Shown here: one piece after another, positions 47,730 to 56,774 of the stretch
How positions within the stretch are numbered: position 1 is the stretch's first letter
How the letters are laid out: the number at the start of each line of letters is the position of its first letter
Assembly: GCA_016700155.1 (NCBI GenBank)
Contig: CP065001.1
Span: 1,736,001 to 1,800,000, forward strand
Direction: 5' to 3'
DNA from: Ignavibacteriales bacterium
Lineage (GTDB): Bacteria > Bacteroidota > Ignavibacteria > Ignavibacteriales > Ignavibacteriaceae
Length of the DNA: 64,000 nt
Position numbers and translations under genes: made by a program
The notes under the pieces: model-generated
Told to the model about the DNA's origin: nothing
Seen by the model: only the letters and a program-made list of their open reading frames with translations
Database searches by the model: none

Positions 47730-48209
47730 ATGAAGAAGATATTTTTTCTAATTCCATTCCTGCTAGTGGTTTCTTGCTCAGATAGCTCATTTGATCCGAC
47801 ATTACTTTCAGATGGGTTTAAAGGAATTACACATACAGGACCTGAAAGCCCTCAGCCACTCGGAGGTATGTATGATCCAAGTGACTGGTGCACTGGCAAA
47901 TCGAATGGTTTTAATAAAGAAAAGACCGATATCGTTGTTCCTAATTCATTTGCATTTTATCCATGTTATCCCAACCCCATTTCAATAAATGGAAAGACAA
48001 CGTTACAGTTTAGTCTTCCTCAGGATTCATTTGTTAATCTATACATAATTGATAAATACAATCACATATTATATACCCTACTTTATACAAATATTTCCGC
48101 TGGAGTGCATAGCGTAATGTTTGATTCTCAGGGATATCAAAAAGGTATTTATCGCTTTATTATTGAAACCGAACAGAACACCTGCAAAGGTGATTTGTGG
48201 ATTAAGTAA
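47730..48209 (+). CDS. Lipoprotein with FlgD/T9SS-type C-terminal beta-sandwich
   Basis: A 159-residue protein with a lipobox (LLVVSC, S after Cys), a 50-residue linker and a C-terminal domain like the type A sorting fold: FYPCYPNPISINGKTTLQFSLP, VNLYIIDKYN, then GVHSVMFDSQ and GIYRFIIET. The usual final lysine-rich stretch is KGDLWIK. A lipid anchor together with a sorting-like domain is unusual. A TTG just upstream (47727) is in frame, but the ATG at 47730 is preferred with AGGTGA before it. Confidence 0.7.
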   Translation: MKKIFFLIPFLLVVSCSDSSFDPTLLSDGFKGITHTGPESPQPLGGMYDPSDWCTGKSNGFNKEKTDIVVPNSFAFYPCYPNPISINGKTTLQFSLPQDSFVNLYIIDKYNHILYTLLYTNISAGVHSVMFDSQGYQKGIYRFIIETEQNTCKGDLWIK

Positions 48210-48445
48210 ATCTTTAAGTAAGCATTGAAAAATTTTCTGTGCTCACGTAATTGATCAATTTAGAGAAGTCAGGCTGTCACGAACCAATTCTTGACAGTTT
48301 GCAATGCTTCGCACTTAACCATTCATCATTACAATCGTTCGTTCATTCAACTTTATACTGAAATCAAAATAAAATATTGTAGCAAAAATCATTTCCATTT
48401 ATTTTAGTCCCCGAAAATAATTTTTATTTAAAAATCAGATTGATT

Positions 48446-50581
48446 ATGAAACTTCTATTTACTCTTTTCATTTCTCTTCTATGCTCTGTTTCAATTCTAA
48501 GTCAGACAAAAATCTCCGGCACAATTAAAGATAAAAGTAACCAGCCTTTACCCGGGGCAAACATTTTTATAAAAGATTCATACGATGGCGTATCTTCATC
48601 TGTTGACGGAACATTTACGTTCACAAGTGAAGAAGAAGGTGAAGCTATACTTGTAGCAAGTTTTGTCGGTTATAAAACATTTGAACAAAAACTTTTACTT
48701 GACGGTAAACCTCAAACAGTGGATATAGTTTTAGAAGAAGAAACAACTGAGTTAGGCGCAGTAACAGTTTCTGCCGGTTCATTTGAAGCTAGTGATGAAA
48801 AGAAAGCGGTGATACTTCGTCCGCTCGATATTGTTACAACCGGTGCTGATGCGGATATTTATTCAACTCTTGAAACATTGCCAGGCGCACAGCAGATTGG
48901 TGAATCGGAAGGTTTGTTTGTACGCGGCGGCTCAGCAGCAGAATCAAAAACAATTGTTGATGAGATGATTGTTCAGAAACCATTTTATACAGGCGTGCCT
49001 GATGTACCTTCACGCGGTAGATTTTCACCGTTCTTGTTTAAAGGAACAATTTTCAGTACAGGCGGATATTCCGCACAGTACGGACAGGCTCTTTCATCAG
49101 TTCTTATTTTAAAGACGCAGGATATGCCCACGCAGACAGTAAGTTCGATTAACCTGATGGCATTAGGATTTGGTGGTTCACACACTCAGGTCTGGGATAA
49201 TTCTTCATTATCTGCAGAAGCTGGCTATTATAATCTCGATCCTTATTTTCAGATTCAGAAGCAAAGAGTCGATTGGGTAAAAGCCCCTGAAAGTTTTGAA
49301 GGCTCAATGAACTTCCGTTATAAAACTTCAGAGACTGGAATGTTGAAAGCATTCACATCCTATTCTTATGGTGATCTGTCACTTAATGTTGAAAATCTAG
49401 ATCAACCTGACTTAAGAGATTTTTTCAGAATGAAAGGCGGAAATTATTTTCTGAATACAAACTATCGCGAAATATTTGATCAGGACTGGGTGTTCTTCAG
49501 CGGTTATTCATTCAGTTATGATTTTGATGATATGGACATTGCTCCAAACAGAATCAAATTAAGAGAAACTTTAAATACCGGTAAAGTAACCATAACGAGA
49601 AATGTTTCTTCAAATTTATTTTTAACAGGCGGTGGTGAAGTTCAGAATATAATTTATCAAGATGTGTTCAATGAACTTGAAGGAAAACTTAATGAAGTTT
49701 ACCTGGCGGGATTTCTTGAATCAGACATCATCATCACAAATGATATAGCCTTAAGGCTTGGTGTAAGGGGTGAAAGAAGTAAACTGCTTGATAAGATTAA
49801 TGTTGCACCAAGAATTTCTCTTGCGTACAGGCTCGGAACATTCGATCAACTCAATTTTGCTTACGGACAATTTTATCAGACTCCTGCAAAAGATTTTTTA
49901 ATGTGGACAAGAGATTTTGATTTTGAAAAAGCAACGCATTATATAGTGAACTATCAGTACATCGGCACTGGAAGAACATTCCGTATAGAAGCTTATTATA
50001 AAGATTACTCACAACTTGCTAAAGGGAATGTATTCACTCATCCGTATTTTAATCTTCCTGATGTTGAATTCAATAATGGTGGAAAAGGTTATGCTAAAGG
50101 AATAGATATATTCTGGAAGGATAATGAAACATTCAGATATGGATACTATTGGTTATCGTATACGTACCTTGATACTAAACGTGAATACCTTAACTATCCG
50201 ACACTTGCCGCGCCGCCATTTTCTACACCTCACACGTTCTCAGCAGTGTTTAAATACTGGCTGAATGATATAACAACAAATGTCGGTATCACATATTCAT
50301 TCGCCACAGGAAGACCATACTTCAATCCGAATAATCCTGTATTCCTTGGTGACAAAGCAAAAAATTATCACAACCTGAGTTTAAATTTTAGTTATATCAC
50401 GAGTATCTTTAATAACTTTACAGTAGTGTTTTTTTCAATTGATAATGTTATTGGTTATAACAATGTTTACGGGTACAGGTATTCAAGTGACGGAACAAAG
50501 AAGAGTCCCGTGCTTGCGCCTGCACTTAGAACAGCATTTATAGGAATGTTTATTTCGCTCGGACAAACAAATCCATTTTAA
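48446..50581 (+). CDS. TonB-dependent receptor with carboxypeptidase-like regulatory domain
   Basis: Outer-membrane receptor of about 711 residues. Signal peptide ending SILSQ, a CarboxypepD_reg-like domain at about 22-100 (TKISGTIKDKSNQPLPGANIFIKDSY, SVDGTFTFTS), a plug domain about 120-225 (EKKAVILRPLDIVTTGADADIYSTLETLPG, LFVRGGS) and a 22-strand-type barrel ending in an aromatic/Gly-rich strand. Ligand unknown. A TTG at 48440 is in frame, but the ATG at 48446 gives a normal signal. It is followed 15 bases later by a small exported protein, probably its partner. Confidence 0.88.
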   Translation: MKLLFTLFISLLCSVSILSQTKISGTIKDKSNQPLPGANIFIKDSYDGVSSSVDGTFTFTSEEEGEAILVASFVGYKTFEQKLLLDGKPQTVDIVLEEETTELGAVTVSAGSFEASDEKKAVILRPLDIVTTGADADIYSTLETLPGAQQIGESEGLFVRGGSAAESKTIVDEMIVQKPFYTGVPDVPSRGRFSPFLFKGTIFSTGGYSAQYGQALSSVLILKTQDMPTQTVSSINLMALGFGGSHTQVWDNSSLSAEAGYYNLDPYFQIQKQRVDWVKAPESFEGSMNFRYKTSETGMLKAFTSYSYGDLSLNVENLDQPDLRDFFRMKGGNYFLNTNYREIFDQDWVFFSGYSFSYDFDDMDIAPNRIKLRETLNTGKVTITRNVSSNLFLTGGGEVQNIIYQDVFNELEGKLNEVYLAGFLESDIIITNDIALRLGVRGERSKLLDKINVAPRISLAYRLGTFDQLNFAYGQFYQTPAKDFLMWTRDFDFEKATHYIVNYQYIGTGRTFRIEAYYKDYSQLAKGNVFTHPYFNLPDVEFNNGGKGYAKGIDIFWKDNETFRYGYYWLSYTYLDTKREYLNYPTLAAPPFSTPHTFSAVFKYWLNDITTNVGITYSFATGRPYFNPNNPVFLGDKAKNYHNLSLNFSYITSIFNNFTVVFFSIDNVIGYNNVYGYRYSSDGTKKSPVLAPALRTAFIGMFISLGQTNPF

Positions 50582-50596
50582 ATTAAGGAGATTCAA

Positions 50597-51241
50597 ATGA
50601 AATTATTTTTATGTGTTCTGTTTTCGTTCTTAGTTATAAGCAACACACTGGCAGATGACAAATATGAAAAAGCGATGAAAAAAAATCTGTCAAAGATGGA
50701 CACAACAAATTCTGCGGAAGGATTTGTAGAGATCGCAAACGGGTTTGAACGTATAGCACTTGCCGAAAAAGATAAATGGCTTCCGTACTACTATGTTTCT
50801 TTCTGTTATACACTTGCCAGCTATTCCGAGAAAGTAAATGCTGCTAAAGATGTTTTTCTTGATAAAGCATTTTCATTTTTAAAAATATCAGATTCACTTC
50901 AGGCGGATAACTCAGAAGTTTACACATTGTTCGGTATGATTGCGCAGGCAAGAATGCAGGTCGATCCGATGAACAGGTGGATGAAGTACGGTGCTGAAGC
51001 TGATAAAAATTTTACGAAAGCAGTTAAGCTTGATACACTTAATCCACGTCCGGAATATTTGATCGGCACAGGATTGTTTTATACACCTGAACAATTCGGC
51101 GGAGGACCTGTAACAGCAAAACCTGTTCTGGAAAAATCATTGGATAAGTTTAACAAGTTTGTACCTGCAAGTGACATCGCTCCTAACTGGGGAAGGAAAA
51201 ATCTCGAGGGTATGCTTGAGCAGATTAACAAAAAAGGTTGA
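50597..51241 (+). CDS. Exported TPR-like protein coupled to the TonB receptor
   Basis: A 214-residue protein with signal peptide (SNTLAD) and helical repeats. The pattern WLPYYYVSFCYTLASY, FLKISDSLQADNSEVYTLFGMIAQARM and KAVKLDTLNPRPEYLIG looks like TPR pairs. It has an AAGGAG site and follows the receptor by 15 bases, suggesting joint function in uptake. No catalytic motif is seen. Confidence 0.72.
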   Translation: MKLFLCVLFSFLVISNTLADDKYEKAMKKNLSKMDTTNSAEGFVEIANGFERIALAEKDKWLPYYYVSFCYTLASYSEKVNAAKDVFLDKAFSFLKISDSLQADNSEVYTLFGMIAQARMQVDPMNRWMKYGAEADKNFTKAVKLDTLNPRPEYLIGTGLFYTPEQFGGGPVTAKPVLEKSLDKFNKFVPASDIAPNWGRKNLEGMLEQINKKG

Positions 51242-51259
51242 TTGATATTTATTCTCAGT

Positions 51260-51283
51260 CAGTCACGGTTTGGACCGTGACTG
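51260..51283. terminator. Perfect hairpin between convergent genes
   Basis: 10-bp perfect stem CAGTCACGGT/ACCGTGACTG with TTGG loop, 19 bases after the TPR-like gene stop and before the convergent TonB-C gene. No T run on the plus side; it may act as a bidirectional terminator or 3'-end protector. Confidence 0.4.
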
Positions 51284-51328
51284 GCAATAATATAATCCGC
51301 AGAATATATCTGTTTTTAGTCCTAATCA

Positions 51329-51712
51329 TTAATAGACTTGATTAAAAAATACAGGAATTACCATTAAGCAAGGTGCGGGTTTATCAAATAGTATTGCTGG
51401 AGTAAATTTAGTTTCACTTATTAATCGAACTGCTTCTTCATCACATCCAAAACCAATACCTTTTACCACATTGACATCGATTACATTACCTAAAGAATCA
51501 ATTTTTGCTTGAACTAAAACTTTTCCCCGTATATTGTTCTTAACTGCTAATATAGGATACACCAAGCGAGATTGTATAGAATCTATTCCACCGATAGGAT
51601 AAGGCATTACATCGTAAACAGGCAGCAAACATGTTGGTCCTTCATCGTAGTATGAATCTGTTTGACTAAATATTGTTATTGAAAAAAGCAGAATGAAGAA
51701 TGAAGTTTTCAT
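51329..51712 (-). CDS. Small exported TonB C-terminal domain protein, copy 1
   Basis: A 127-residue protein with a cleavable signal peptide (FSITIFSQTDS) followed almost directly by a TonB C-terminal fold: LVYPILAVKNNIRGKVLVQAKIDSLGNVIDVNVVKGIGFGCDEEAVRLI, seen as separate strands. It lacks the inner-membrane anchor and proline-rich spacer of true TonB, so it cannot by itself transmit proton-motive force in the usual way. It lies 4 bases after its paralogue at 51717, and the pair converges on the TonB-dependent receptor unit. Confidence 0.8.
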   Translation of the reverse strand: MKTSFFILLFSITIFSQTDSYYDEGPTCLLPVYDVMPYPIGGIDSIQSRLVYPILAVKNNIRGKVLVQAKIDSLGNVIDVNVVKGIGFGCDEEAVRLISETKFTPAILFDKPAPCLMVIPVFFNQVY

Positions 51713-51716
51713 ATAA

Positions 51717-52103
51717 TTAAAATTCTTTAATCTTAAATTTTATTTGAATTAACATTTCTACTTTTGAAGGTTTCCCTTTCTTTAATGCAGGCATAAAAAC
51801 TGCAGTTTTAATAAGATGTATTGCTTCTTCATCACAGCCATAGCCAATGCCTTTTATTATTCTTGCATCGTTCACTATACCCTGTGAATCTATTTTTGCC
51901 AGCACATAAACATTACCTTCAATCTTATTTTGAATTGCCATTGAGGGATAAACAAGACGAGAATAAATCGAGTCTAAACCTCCAACAGGATAAGCGAGTG
52001 TGTCATATTCACCGCCGCATCTGATCGCTTCATCATAAAGTGAATCTGTTTGACAGAAGGAATAAGCAGACAGAAGTATTATAAAAAGAAATATTTTCAT
52101 CAT
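51717..52103 (-). CDS. Small exported TonB C-terminal domain protein, copy 2
   Basis: A 128-residue paralogue of the following gene with the same layout: signal peptide (SAYSFCQTDS), then LVYPSMAIQNKIEGNVYVLAKIDSQG and IIKGIGYGCDEEAIHLIK. The two copies share the D-S-x-Y-D-E-G/A start, the YP(V/I)GG(L/I)DSI segment and the GCDEEA motif, so they come from a tandem duplication. Role unknown; a periplasmic protein that interacts with receptors or peptidoglycan is possible. Confidence 0.8.
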   Translation of the reverse strand: MMKIFLFIILLSAYSFCQTDSLYDEAIRCGGEYDTLAYPVGGLDSIYSRLVYPSMAIQNKIEGNVYVLAKIDSQGIVNDARIIKGIGYGCDEEAIHLIKTAVFMPALKKGKPSKVEMLIQIKFKIKEF

Positions 52104-52238
52104 TGTAAATTTATGTCTTATACAAATGAGATGGAATGATGTTCCCCAGGCACTTATTATTTTTTACCTGTTCATCATCCAGGAACACAAAAATTTTTAA
52201 TCATCGGTTAGTTCCTTATTCCCAATCTTCCTGTTCAA

Positions 52239-52306
52239 CTTTAATTATAATTTTTTATAATTAAAGAAAACGCGTTATCTTTAATTAAGATTTTTTATAA
52301 TTAAAG
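52239..52306. promoter_or_regulatory. Two tandem operator-like palindromes before fic
   Basis: Palindrome 1 (52239-52266) is a perfect 12-bp inverted repeat, CTTTAATTATAA and TTATAATTAAAG around TTTT. Palindrome 2 (52279-52306) is the same design with two mismatches in the left arm. The two are exactly 40 bp apart, so they face the same side of the helix, and a 20-bp segment (52251-52270 and 52291-52310) is identical in both. The second ends 17 bases before the fic ATG. This arrangement suits binding of a dimeric repressor; the winged-helix end of the Fic protein itself is a candidate. Confidence 0.6.
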
Positions 52307-52323
52307 AAAAAATGTGAAAACAG

Positions 52324-53457
52324 ATGAAAATCGAAGAATTCAAATCCGGCAAGTTTTTATCACAGAAGCATTATAAAAGTTTCTCTCCATCAAGAATAAA
52401 TCAGGTATGGACGTGGAATGACGCAAAGATCAATACTCTTCTGGCTGAAGCAAACCGCAAACTCGGTTCACTTGATGCGTTCTCAAAACATGTTCCTGAT
52501 ATAGATATATTCATCGAAATGCACATTGCAAAGGAAGCTACCAAATCCAGCAGGATAGAAGGAACACAAACAGAGATTGAAGAAGCGATAAAAAGCAGTT
52601 CAGATATTTCGCCTGAAAGAAAAAACGATTGGCAGGAAGTTCATAACTATATTGAAGCGAGTAACAAATCAATCGCGAAGTTAAAGAAACTCCCGGTATC
52701 AACACGACTTTTAAAAGATGCGCATAAAATCCTGATGAAAGGTGTGAGAGTGGAACATAAAAATCCGGGAGAGTTCAGGGAGAGTCAGAACTGGATTGGC
52801 GGCGCTACTATAAACGATGCGGTATTTGTTCCGCCGGTTCATACAGAAATAAATGAATTGATGAGCGACCTGGAAAAGTTTCTTCACAATGATTCTATTG
52901 ACGTACCGGTATTGATACGCGCAGGAATAACACATTACCAGTTTGAAACTATTCACCCGTTCCTTGATGGAAACGGAAGAATAGGACGATTGCTGATCAC
53001 ACTGTACTTAGTCAGTTCTGGATTGATGAGTAAACCTTCATTGTACCTATCCGACTATTTTGAAAAACACAGGATGTTGTACTATGATAATCTTAACAAA
53101 GCAAGGCGGGCAAATGATCTTGCTCAGTGGTTAAAGTTTTTTCTTGCAGGAATAATTGAGACAAGTGAAAAGGGGATAAGCACTTTCCAAAAAATACTAA
53201 AGCTTAAAGAAACTATAGAAGATAAAAAACTTGTTAAGCTCGGAAAGAAAATTGAAACAGGTAAAAGCCTGATGAGATATCTTTATAAAAAACCTATTGT
53301 CAATGCGACCATAGTTCAGGAAGAGATGGAGATATCATTACCAACTGCTAATTCCATCATCGCTGATTTTATTAAACTTGGAATATTAGCTGAACGAACC
53401 GGTTGGAAACGGAACAGAGAGTTTGAGTTTAGCGAGTATCTCAATTTATTTAAGTGA
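52324..53457 (+). CDS. Fic family AMP-transferase with C-terminal winged helix
   Basis: A 377-residue protein likely to transfer AMP (or another nucleotide) to target hydroxyls. The Fic core motif HPFLDGNGRIGR begins at catalytic H211 (GNGR 216-219). An inhibitory helix motif S75-x-x-x-E79-G80 precedes it, so activity should be self-restrained by the glutamate (class II). The last ~70 residues resemble a winged helix (ATIVQEEMEISLPTANSIIADF, KLGILAERTG), suggesting DNA binding and possible autoregulation at the palindromes just upstream. No antitoxin gene is adjacent; the antitoxin function is built in. Confidence 0.9.
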   Translation: MKIEEFKSGKFLSQKHYKSFSPSRINQVWTWNDAKINTLLAEANRKLGSLDAFSKHVPDIDIFIEMHIAKEATKSSRIEGTQTEIEEAIKSSSDISPERKNDWQEVHNYIEASNKSIAKLKKLPVSTRLLKDAHKILMKGVRVEHKNPGEFRESQNWIGGATINDAVFVPPVHTEINELMSDLEKFLHNDSIDVPVLIRAGITHYQFETIHPFLDGNGRIGRLLITLYLVSSGLMSKPSLYLSDYFEKHRMLYYDNLNKARRANDLAQWLKFFLAGIIETSEKGISTFQKILKLKETIEDKKLVKLGKKIETGKSLMRYLYKKPIVNATIVQEEMEISLPTANSIIADFIKLGILAERTGWKRNREFEFSEYLNLFK

Positions 53458-53494
53458 TAAGAGTTCTGTCACTGAATGGGAATCTGTCTGATAC

Positions 53495-53573
53495 TGTCAT
53501 TCCGAACTTGTTTCGGAATCTTGGATAATGATTTAGCGTAAAAAGAAGATGCTGAAATAAATTCAGCATGACA
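53495..53573. repeat. Dispersed-repeat-like element with two hairpins
   Basis: About 79 bases bounded by TGTCAT and ATGACA. It contains stem ATTCCGAA/TTCGGAAT (53499-53519) and stem ATGCTGAA/TTCAGCAT (53549-53569). The wording resembles a short palindromic repeat found many times in Bacteroidota/Ignavibacteria genomes ('cattccgaacttgtttcgg...'); copy number cannot be seen in this window, where it occurs once. Confidence 0.55.
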
Positions 53574-53628
53574 ATTTCATAGTTCTGGGACAGACTCATC
53601 GGCAATGACAGCCTCGTCATTACACATT

Positions 53629-53652
53629 CTCAACGGGATTGATCCCGTTGAG
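53629..53652. terminator. Perfect hairpin between fic and the M1 peptidase
   Basis: 10-bp perfect stem CTCAACGGGA/TCCCGTTGAG with TTGA loop, between two convergent genes (fic ends 53457, the peptidase ends 53671). No long T run; it is probably a shared 3'-end structure. Confidence 0.5.
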
Positions 53653-53670
53653 ATTAAAAAGAATGAAATA

Positions 53671-55956
53671 TTACTTTGTTAAAAGCATCTTCTTTGTTGA
53701 AGTAAAATTTCCTGCCTTCAAACTATAAAAATAAACTCCGCTTGTAAGTGAATATTTTGACATATCAAGTTCAACTTCATACACGCCTGCTTCAAGATCT
53801 TTTTCTATGAGAGTAGCAATTTCTTTTCCGAGTATGTCGTAAATCTTAAGTGTTACAAAACCGTTTTGCGGAATTGAATAACTGAATCGTGTTGAAGGAT
53901 TAAACGGATTAGGATAGTTCTGTGTCAGGTCAAACTTATCAGGTTTAACTCCGCCGTTCACATAAACTTCATTTGAATATTCATAACTTCCATCAAAATC
54001 AACCTGCTTTAAACGATAGATGTATGAATTGTAACCGGTAACATAATCTGTATAAGTGTAACTGTTGCTGCCTGCTGTTGTTCCTTTTCCATCTATAAAA
54101 GAAATTGATTCCCAATTGTTGATTTCATTTGTTCTTCTTTCAATATAAAACCCTCTGTTGTTTAATTCACTCGCTGTTGTCCAGTTGAGTACAATAAAAT
54201 TACCATAAGATTGCGCAGTGAATGAACTAAGCTCAACCGGAAGCGGTGGAATTGAAGTAAGCGTTGCACTTTTTATTACGATGTTATTATTCGGGTCAAA
54301 TGACACTGATGAAGGCTGTCTGTTAAAGTTCCACCAGAAAATCTGGTTGTTGGAATCATTCATAACTTTTATGATTGTATCTGAACCTGTAGTGAATGTG
54401 ATTTTTATTTCAATCGGCATTTTGAAAAACACTGTGTTAGTCTGAGTTTGTTTTGCAACAAATCCAACCTGCCAGTTACCTGAACCCTGATCACTTATCC
54501 AGTAATTGTTTGCATAAACAGGATGATTAGGATTGTAAATCCATTGATCCATAAACCATGTAAGGTCTTCACCATAAGCTGTACTCATATGCGCGTAGAA
54601 CTCCGGTATTACTGCGCTCTTATATTTTAATGACGGATCATTAGCATAAGCCATCAATCCCTGGAAATATTTTGTATCACCCATTACATATCTTAAAAGA
54701 TGATGAATGCATGCGCCCTTCATATATGTTATTGCATAGTTGAACAAATTATTTGTTGACGGAGTGTTTATCGCCCAGTCAGGATTTGAGATAGCCCAGC
54801 CGGGATTACTATTCATATAAGTTGAAGCATCACTTAGTATTTCGCTTTTGTAAGAAGAATATCCTGATGTATGTTCCAGCCATAGAGCTTCTGTGTAAGT
54901 AGCAAACCCTTCATTCAGCCAGATGTCCGCCCACGTTGCACAGGTTATCATATCACCAAACCATTGATGAGCAAACTCGTGAGCGATCAAACTCTCACTC
55001 CAGCAGTTTGGACATAAACTCGTTAGTGTCTGGTTTTCCATTCCGCCCCATGAGAACTGATTATTCAAAGTTGCAAAACCGTTTTTCTCAAAAGGATGTT
55101 CACCGAAAATTGTTGAATAAAAACTAGTCATCGGAATGATCATCGATTTCATACTATTAAGATTTGTAGTGTTCTCACCCTGGTTCCAGTAAAACCTGAT
55201 AGGTATACTATCGGATGGATTAGACAATTTATGCCAGTAAACTATATCAAGATTATAATTTACTTTTCCGCTCATCACAACAAGATAAGTAGGAACAGGA
55301 TCAGCGCTTATCCAATTATAATAAATTGTATCGGCAGTTTTGATTGAGTCAGCGAGTCTTCCGTTTGAACCGAGCTTTACTGTAGCCGGAACTTTTGCTG
55401 TGAGATCAAGAGTTGCTTTATCAGAAGGTTTATCCCAGCAGGGAAACCATTTGCGTGCGCCTTCGGGTTCACAGTCTGTGAATACCATTCCGTTGCTTAC
55501 ATTAAATGCGTTATCGGCTACATTATTGTGACGGTAATAAACTTTAACATCAGCAGTTTCACCAACATTGTAAACACGGTTTAAGTTAACTGTCAGTATG
55601 TTTGATGTATGAGTGAATGAAACTCCGGCAAGACTAACGGAATCAACTGCTAATGAAGTATTTGTCGCATTAAGCTTTATTTGATTTAATGTCGAATCAA
55701 CTCTGAATGTAACAACGACACTTGCAGTAAAGTTCTTCGGGTAAGGTGAAATAAAATTGTTATATAAATTCAAATCTAATTTGTAGTTAAGAACATCAAA
55801 TGAGTGAGGCAGATCTGCGAAAAGAGCTTCAGCGTTTTCAAGATTAGCTGTGTTCATCTTTTTGTGTGAACAATATTCAGAACCATTTTCAGTTTGTGAG
55901 AGAATCAAAGAGGGAAATAAGAGAGAGAAAATCAAAATCATTAAAGCGTATTTCAT
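53671..55956 (-). CDS. M1-family aminopeptidase with type IX sorting domain
   Basis: A 761-residue secreted metallopeptidase: signal peptide (FPSLILSQ), N-terminal beta-sandwich, GGMENQ exopeptidase motif, and the zinc site AHEFAHQWFGD with H326, E327, H330 and E349 (LNEGFAT). After residue ~600 comes a fibronectin-like segment (LPVELSSFTAQSYGN, LNWTTASELNNRGFYIERR) and a complete type A sorting domain (LTQNYPNPFNPSTRFSYSIP, YDILGKEIATL, GVYFYSLKAGNF, KKMLLTK). It should be exported by the SprA pathway to release amino acids from peptides at the surface. Confidence 0.92.
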   Translation of the reverse strand: MKYALMILIFSLLFPSLILSQTENGSEYCSHKKMNTANLENAEALFADLPHSFDVLNYKLDLNLYNNFISPYPKNFTASVVVTFRVDSTLNQIKLNATNTSLAVDSVSLAGVSFTHTSNILTVNLNRVYNVGETADVKVYYRHNNVADNAFNVSNGMVFTDCEPEGARKWFPCWDKPSDKATLDLTAKVPATVKLGSNGRLADSIKTADTIYYNWISADPVPTYLVVMSGKVNYNLDIVYWHKLSNPSDSIPIRFYWNQGENTTNLNSMKSMIIPMTSFYSTIFGEHPFEKNGFATLNNQFSWGGMENQTLTSLCPNCWSESLIAHEFAHQWFGDMITCATWADIWLNEGFATYTEALWLEHTSGYSSYKSEILSDASTYMNSNPGWAISNPDWAINTPSTNNLFNYAITYMKGACIHHLLRYVMGDTKYFQGLMAYANDPSLKYKSAVIPEFYAHMSTAYGEDLTWFMDQWIYNPNHPVYANNYWISDQGSGNWQVGFVAKQTQTNTVFFKMPIEIKITFTTGSDTIIKVMNDSNNQIFWWNFNRQPSSVSFDPNNNIVIKSATLTSIPPLPVELSSFTAQSYGNFIVLNWTTASELNNRGFYIERRTNEINNWESISFIDGKGTTAGSNSYTYTDYVTGYNSYIYRLKQVDFDGSYEYSNEVYVNGGVKPDKFDLTQNYPNPFNPSTRFSYSIPQNGFVTLKIYDILGKEIATLIEKDLEAGVYEVELDMSKYSLTSGVYFYSLKAGNFTSTKKMLLTK

Positions 55957-56774
55957 AACTCACCTTTTATAAATAAAAATTTTGCTGGCATAATTTAGTG
56001 TGATTATTTGCCAATTGGAAATGAATTTTTTAAAGATTAAAAGATGGAAGGATTAAAACATTGAATGTCTGAATGGTTGAATGACGTTTGGTTGGAGACG
56101 GAGACTTGATGCTGGTTTCTGCGTACCTGATACCGGATACGAGATACCTGATGCCTGCTACCAGATTTTTAGAATGTCATATCAAATCCCCTTCATTGCT
56201 TTTTTGGTTGCGGGGTTGAGATATCTCTTAAACTGCAGCTTGAGATTTATCCTTACTAGACGAAAACTGTGGTTTGTTCGAAATGATAAACATGCTTTTT
56301 TCATTCAGTCATTCAACCAATCATCCTACCTACATTCATTCATTCAACCAATCATCCCTTCCCTCCGCCTTAAAATACTTGGCATTTAAAATTTAATAAT
56401 TGAAATTAGTTTGGTATTGCACTAAGTTGCTATTAACTATTTAAGGGTTAGTTGTGACGGGTACAGGGTTATTAAATAGTTCACTGATGAGAGACTTGCT
56501 AAGTCGATCTGACCTGACAATGCAATCATATACCAATATTTCCAACTCCGTAAAAATTAAATCATGCGCGAAAATCAATTTCAAGACTGAGAATATATTT
56601 TTAATGACAACTAAACCGTTACAAAAATGGTAAACACGCGTTTTGAATTGTTTGAAACGGAATCGAAATAAATGGAACATAGATCCACCAAAGGCGAACA
56701 AGTATGCAACAGCATACATATCTGTTTTCTTTAATCAACTAATTCACTCGGGCTAATTGAAGTTAGCAAGCAAA
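55957..56774. other. Gene-poor region with short repeats
   Basis: No coding frame is convincing here. It contains the promoter side of the M1 gene, a low-complexity stretch of GATACC-type words (about 56127-56160), an 18-bp direct repeat (TCATTCAACCAATCATCC at 56309-56326 and 56340-56357), and an inverted partial copy (TGGTTGAATGAC at 56069-56080). From about 56440 onward it is AT-rich and leads into two small lipoprotein genes. Confidence 0.6.

Noticed and set aside
48274..48297. CTGTCA/TGACAG hairpin before the TonB receptor
   Set aside because: Only six base pairs with a 12-base loop and no T run.
56081..56389. 102-residue plus-strand frame
   Set aside because: Built from low-complexity GATACC and CATTCAACC repeats; no start signal and no protein-like pattern.
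56441..56719. 92-residue minus-strand frame
   Set aside because: No ribosome-binding site or recognisable domain; neighbouring plus-strand lipoprotein gene is more plausible.
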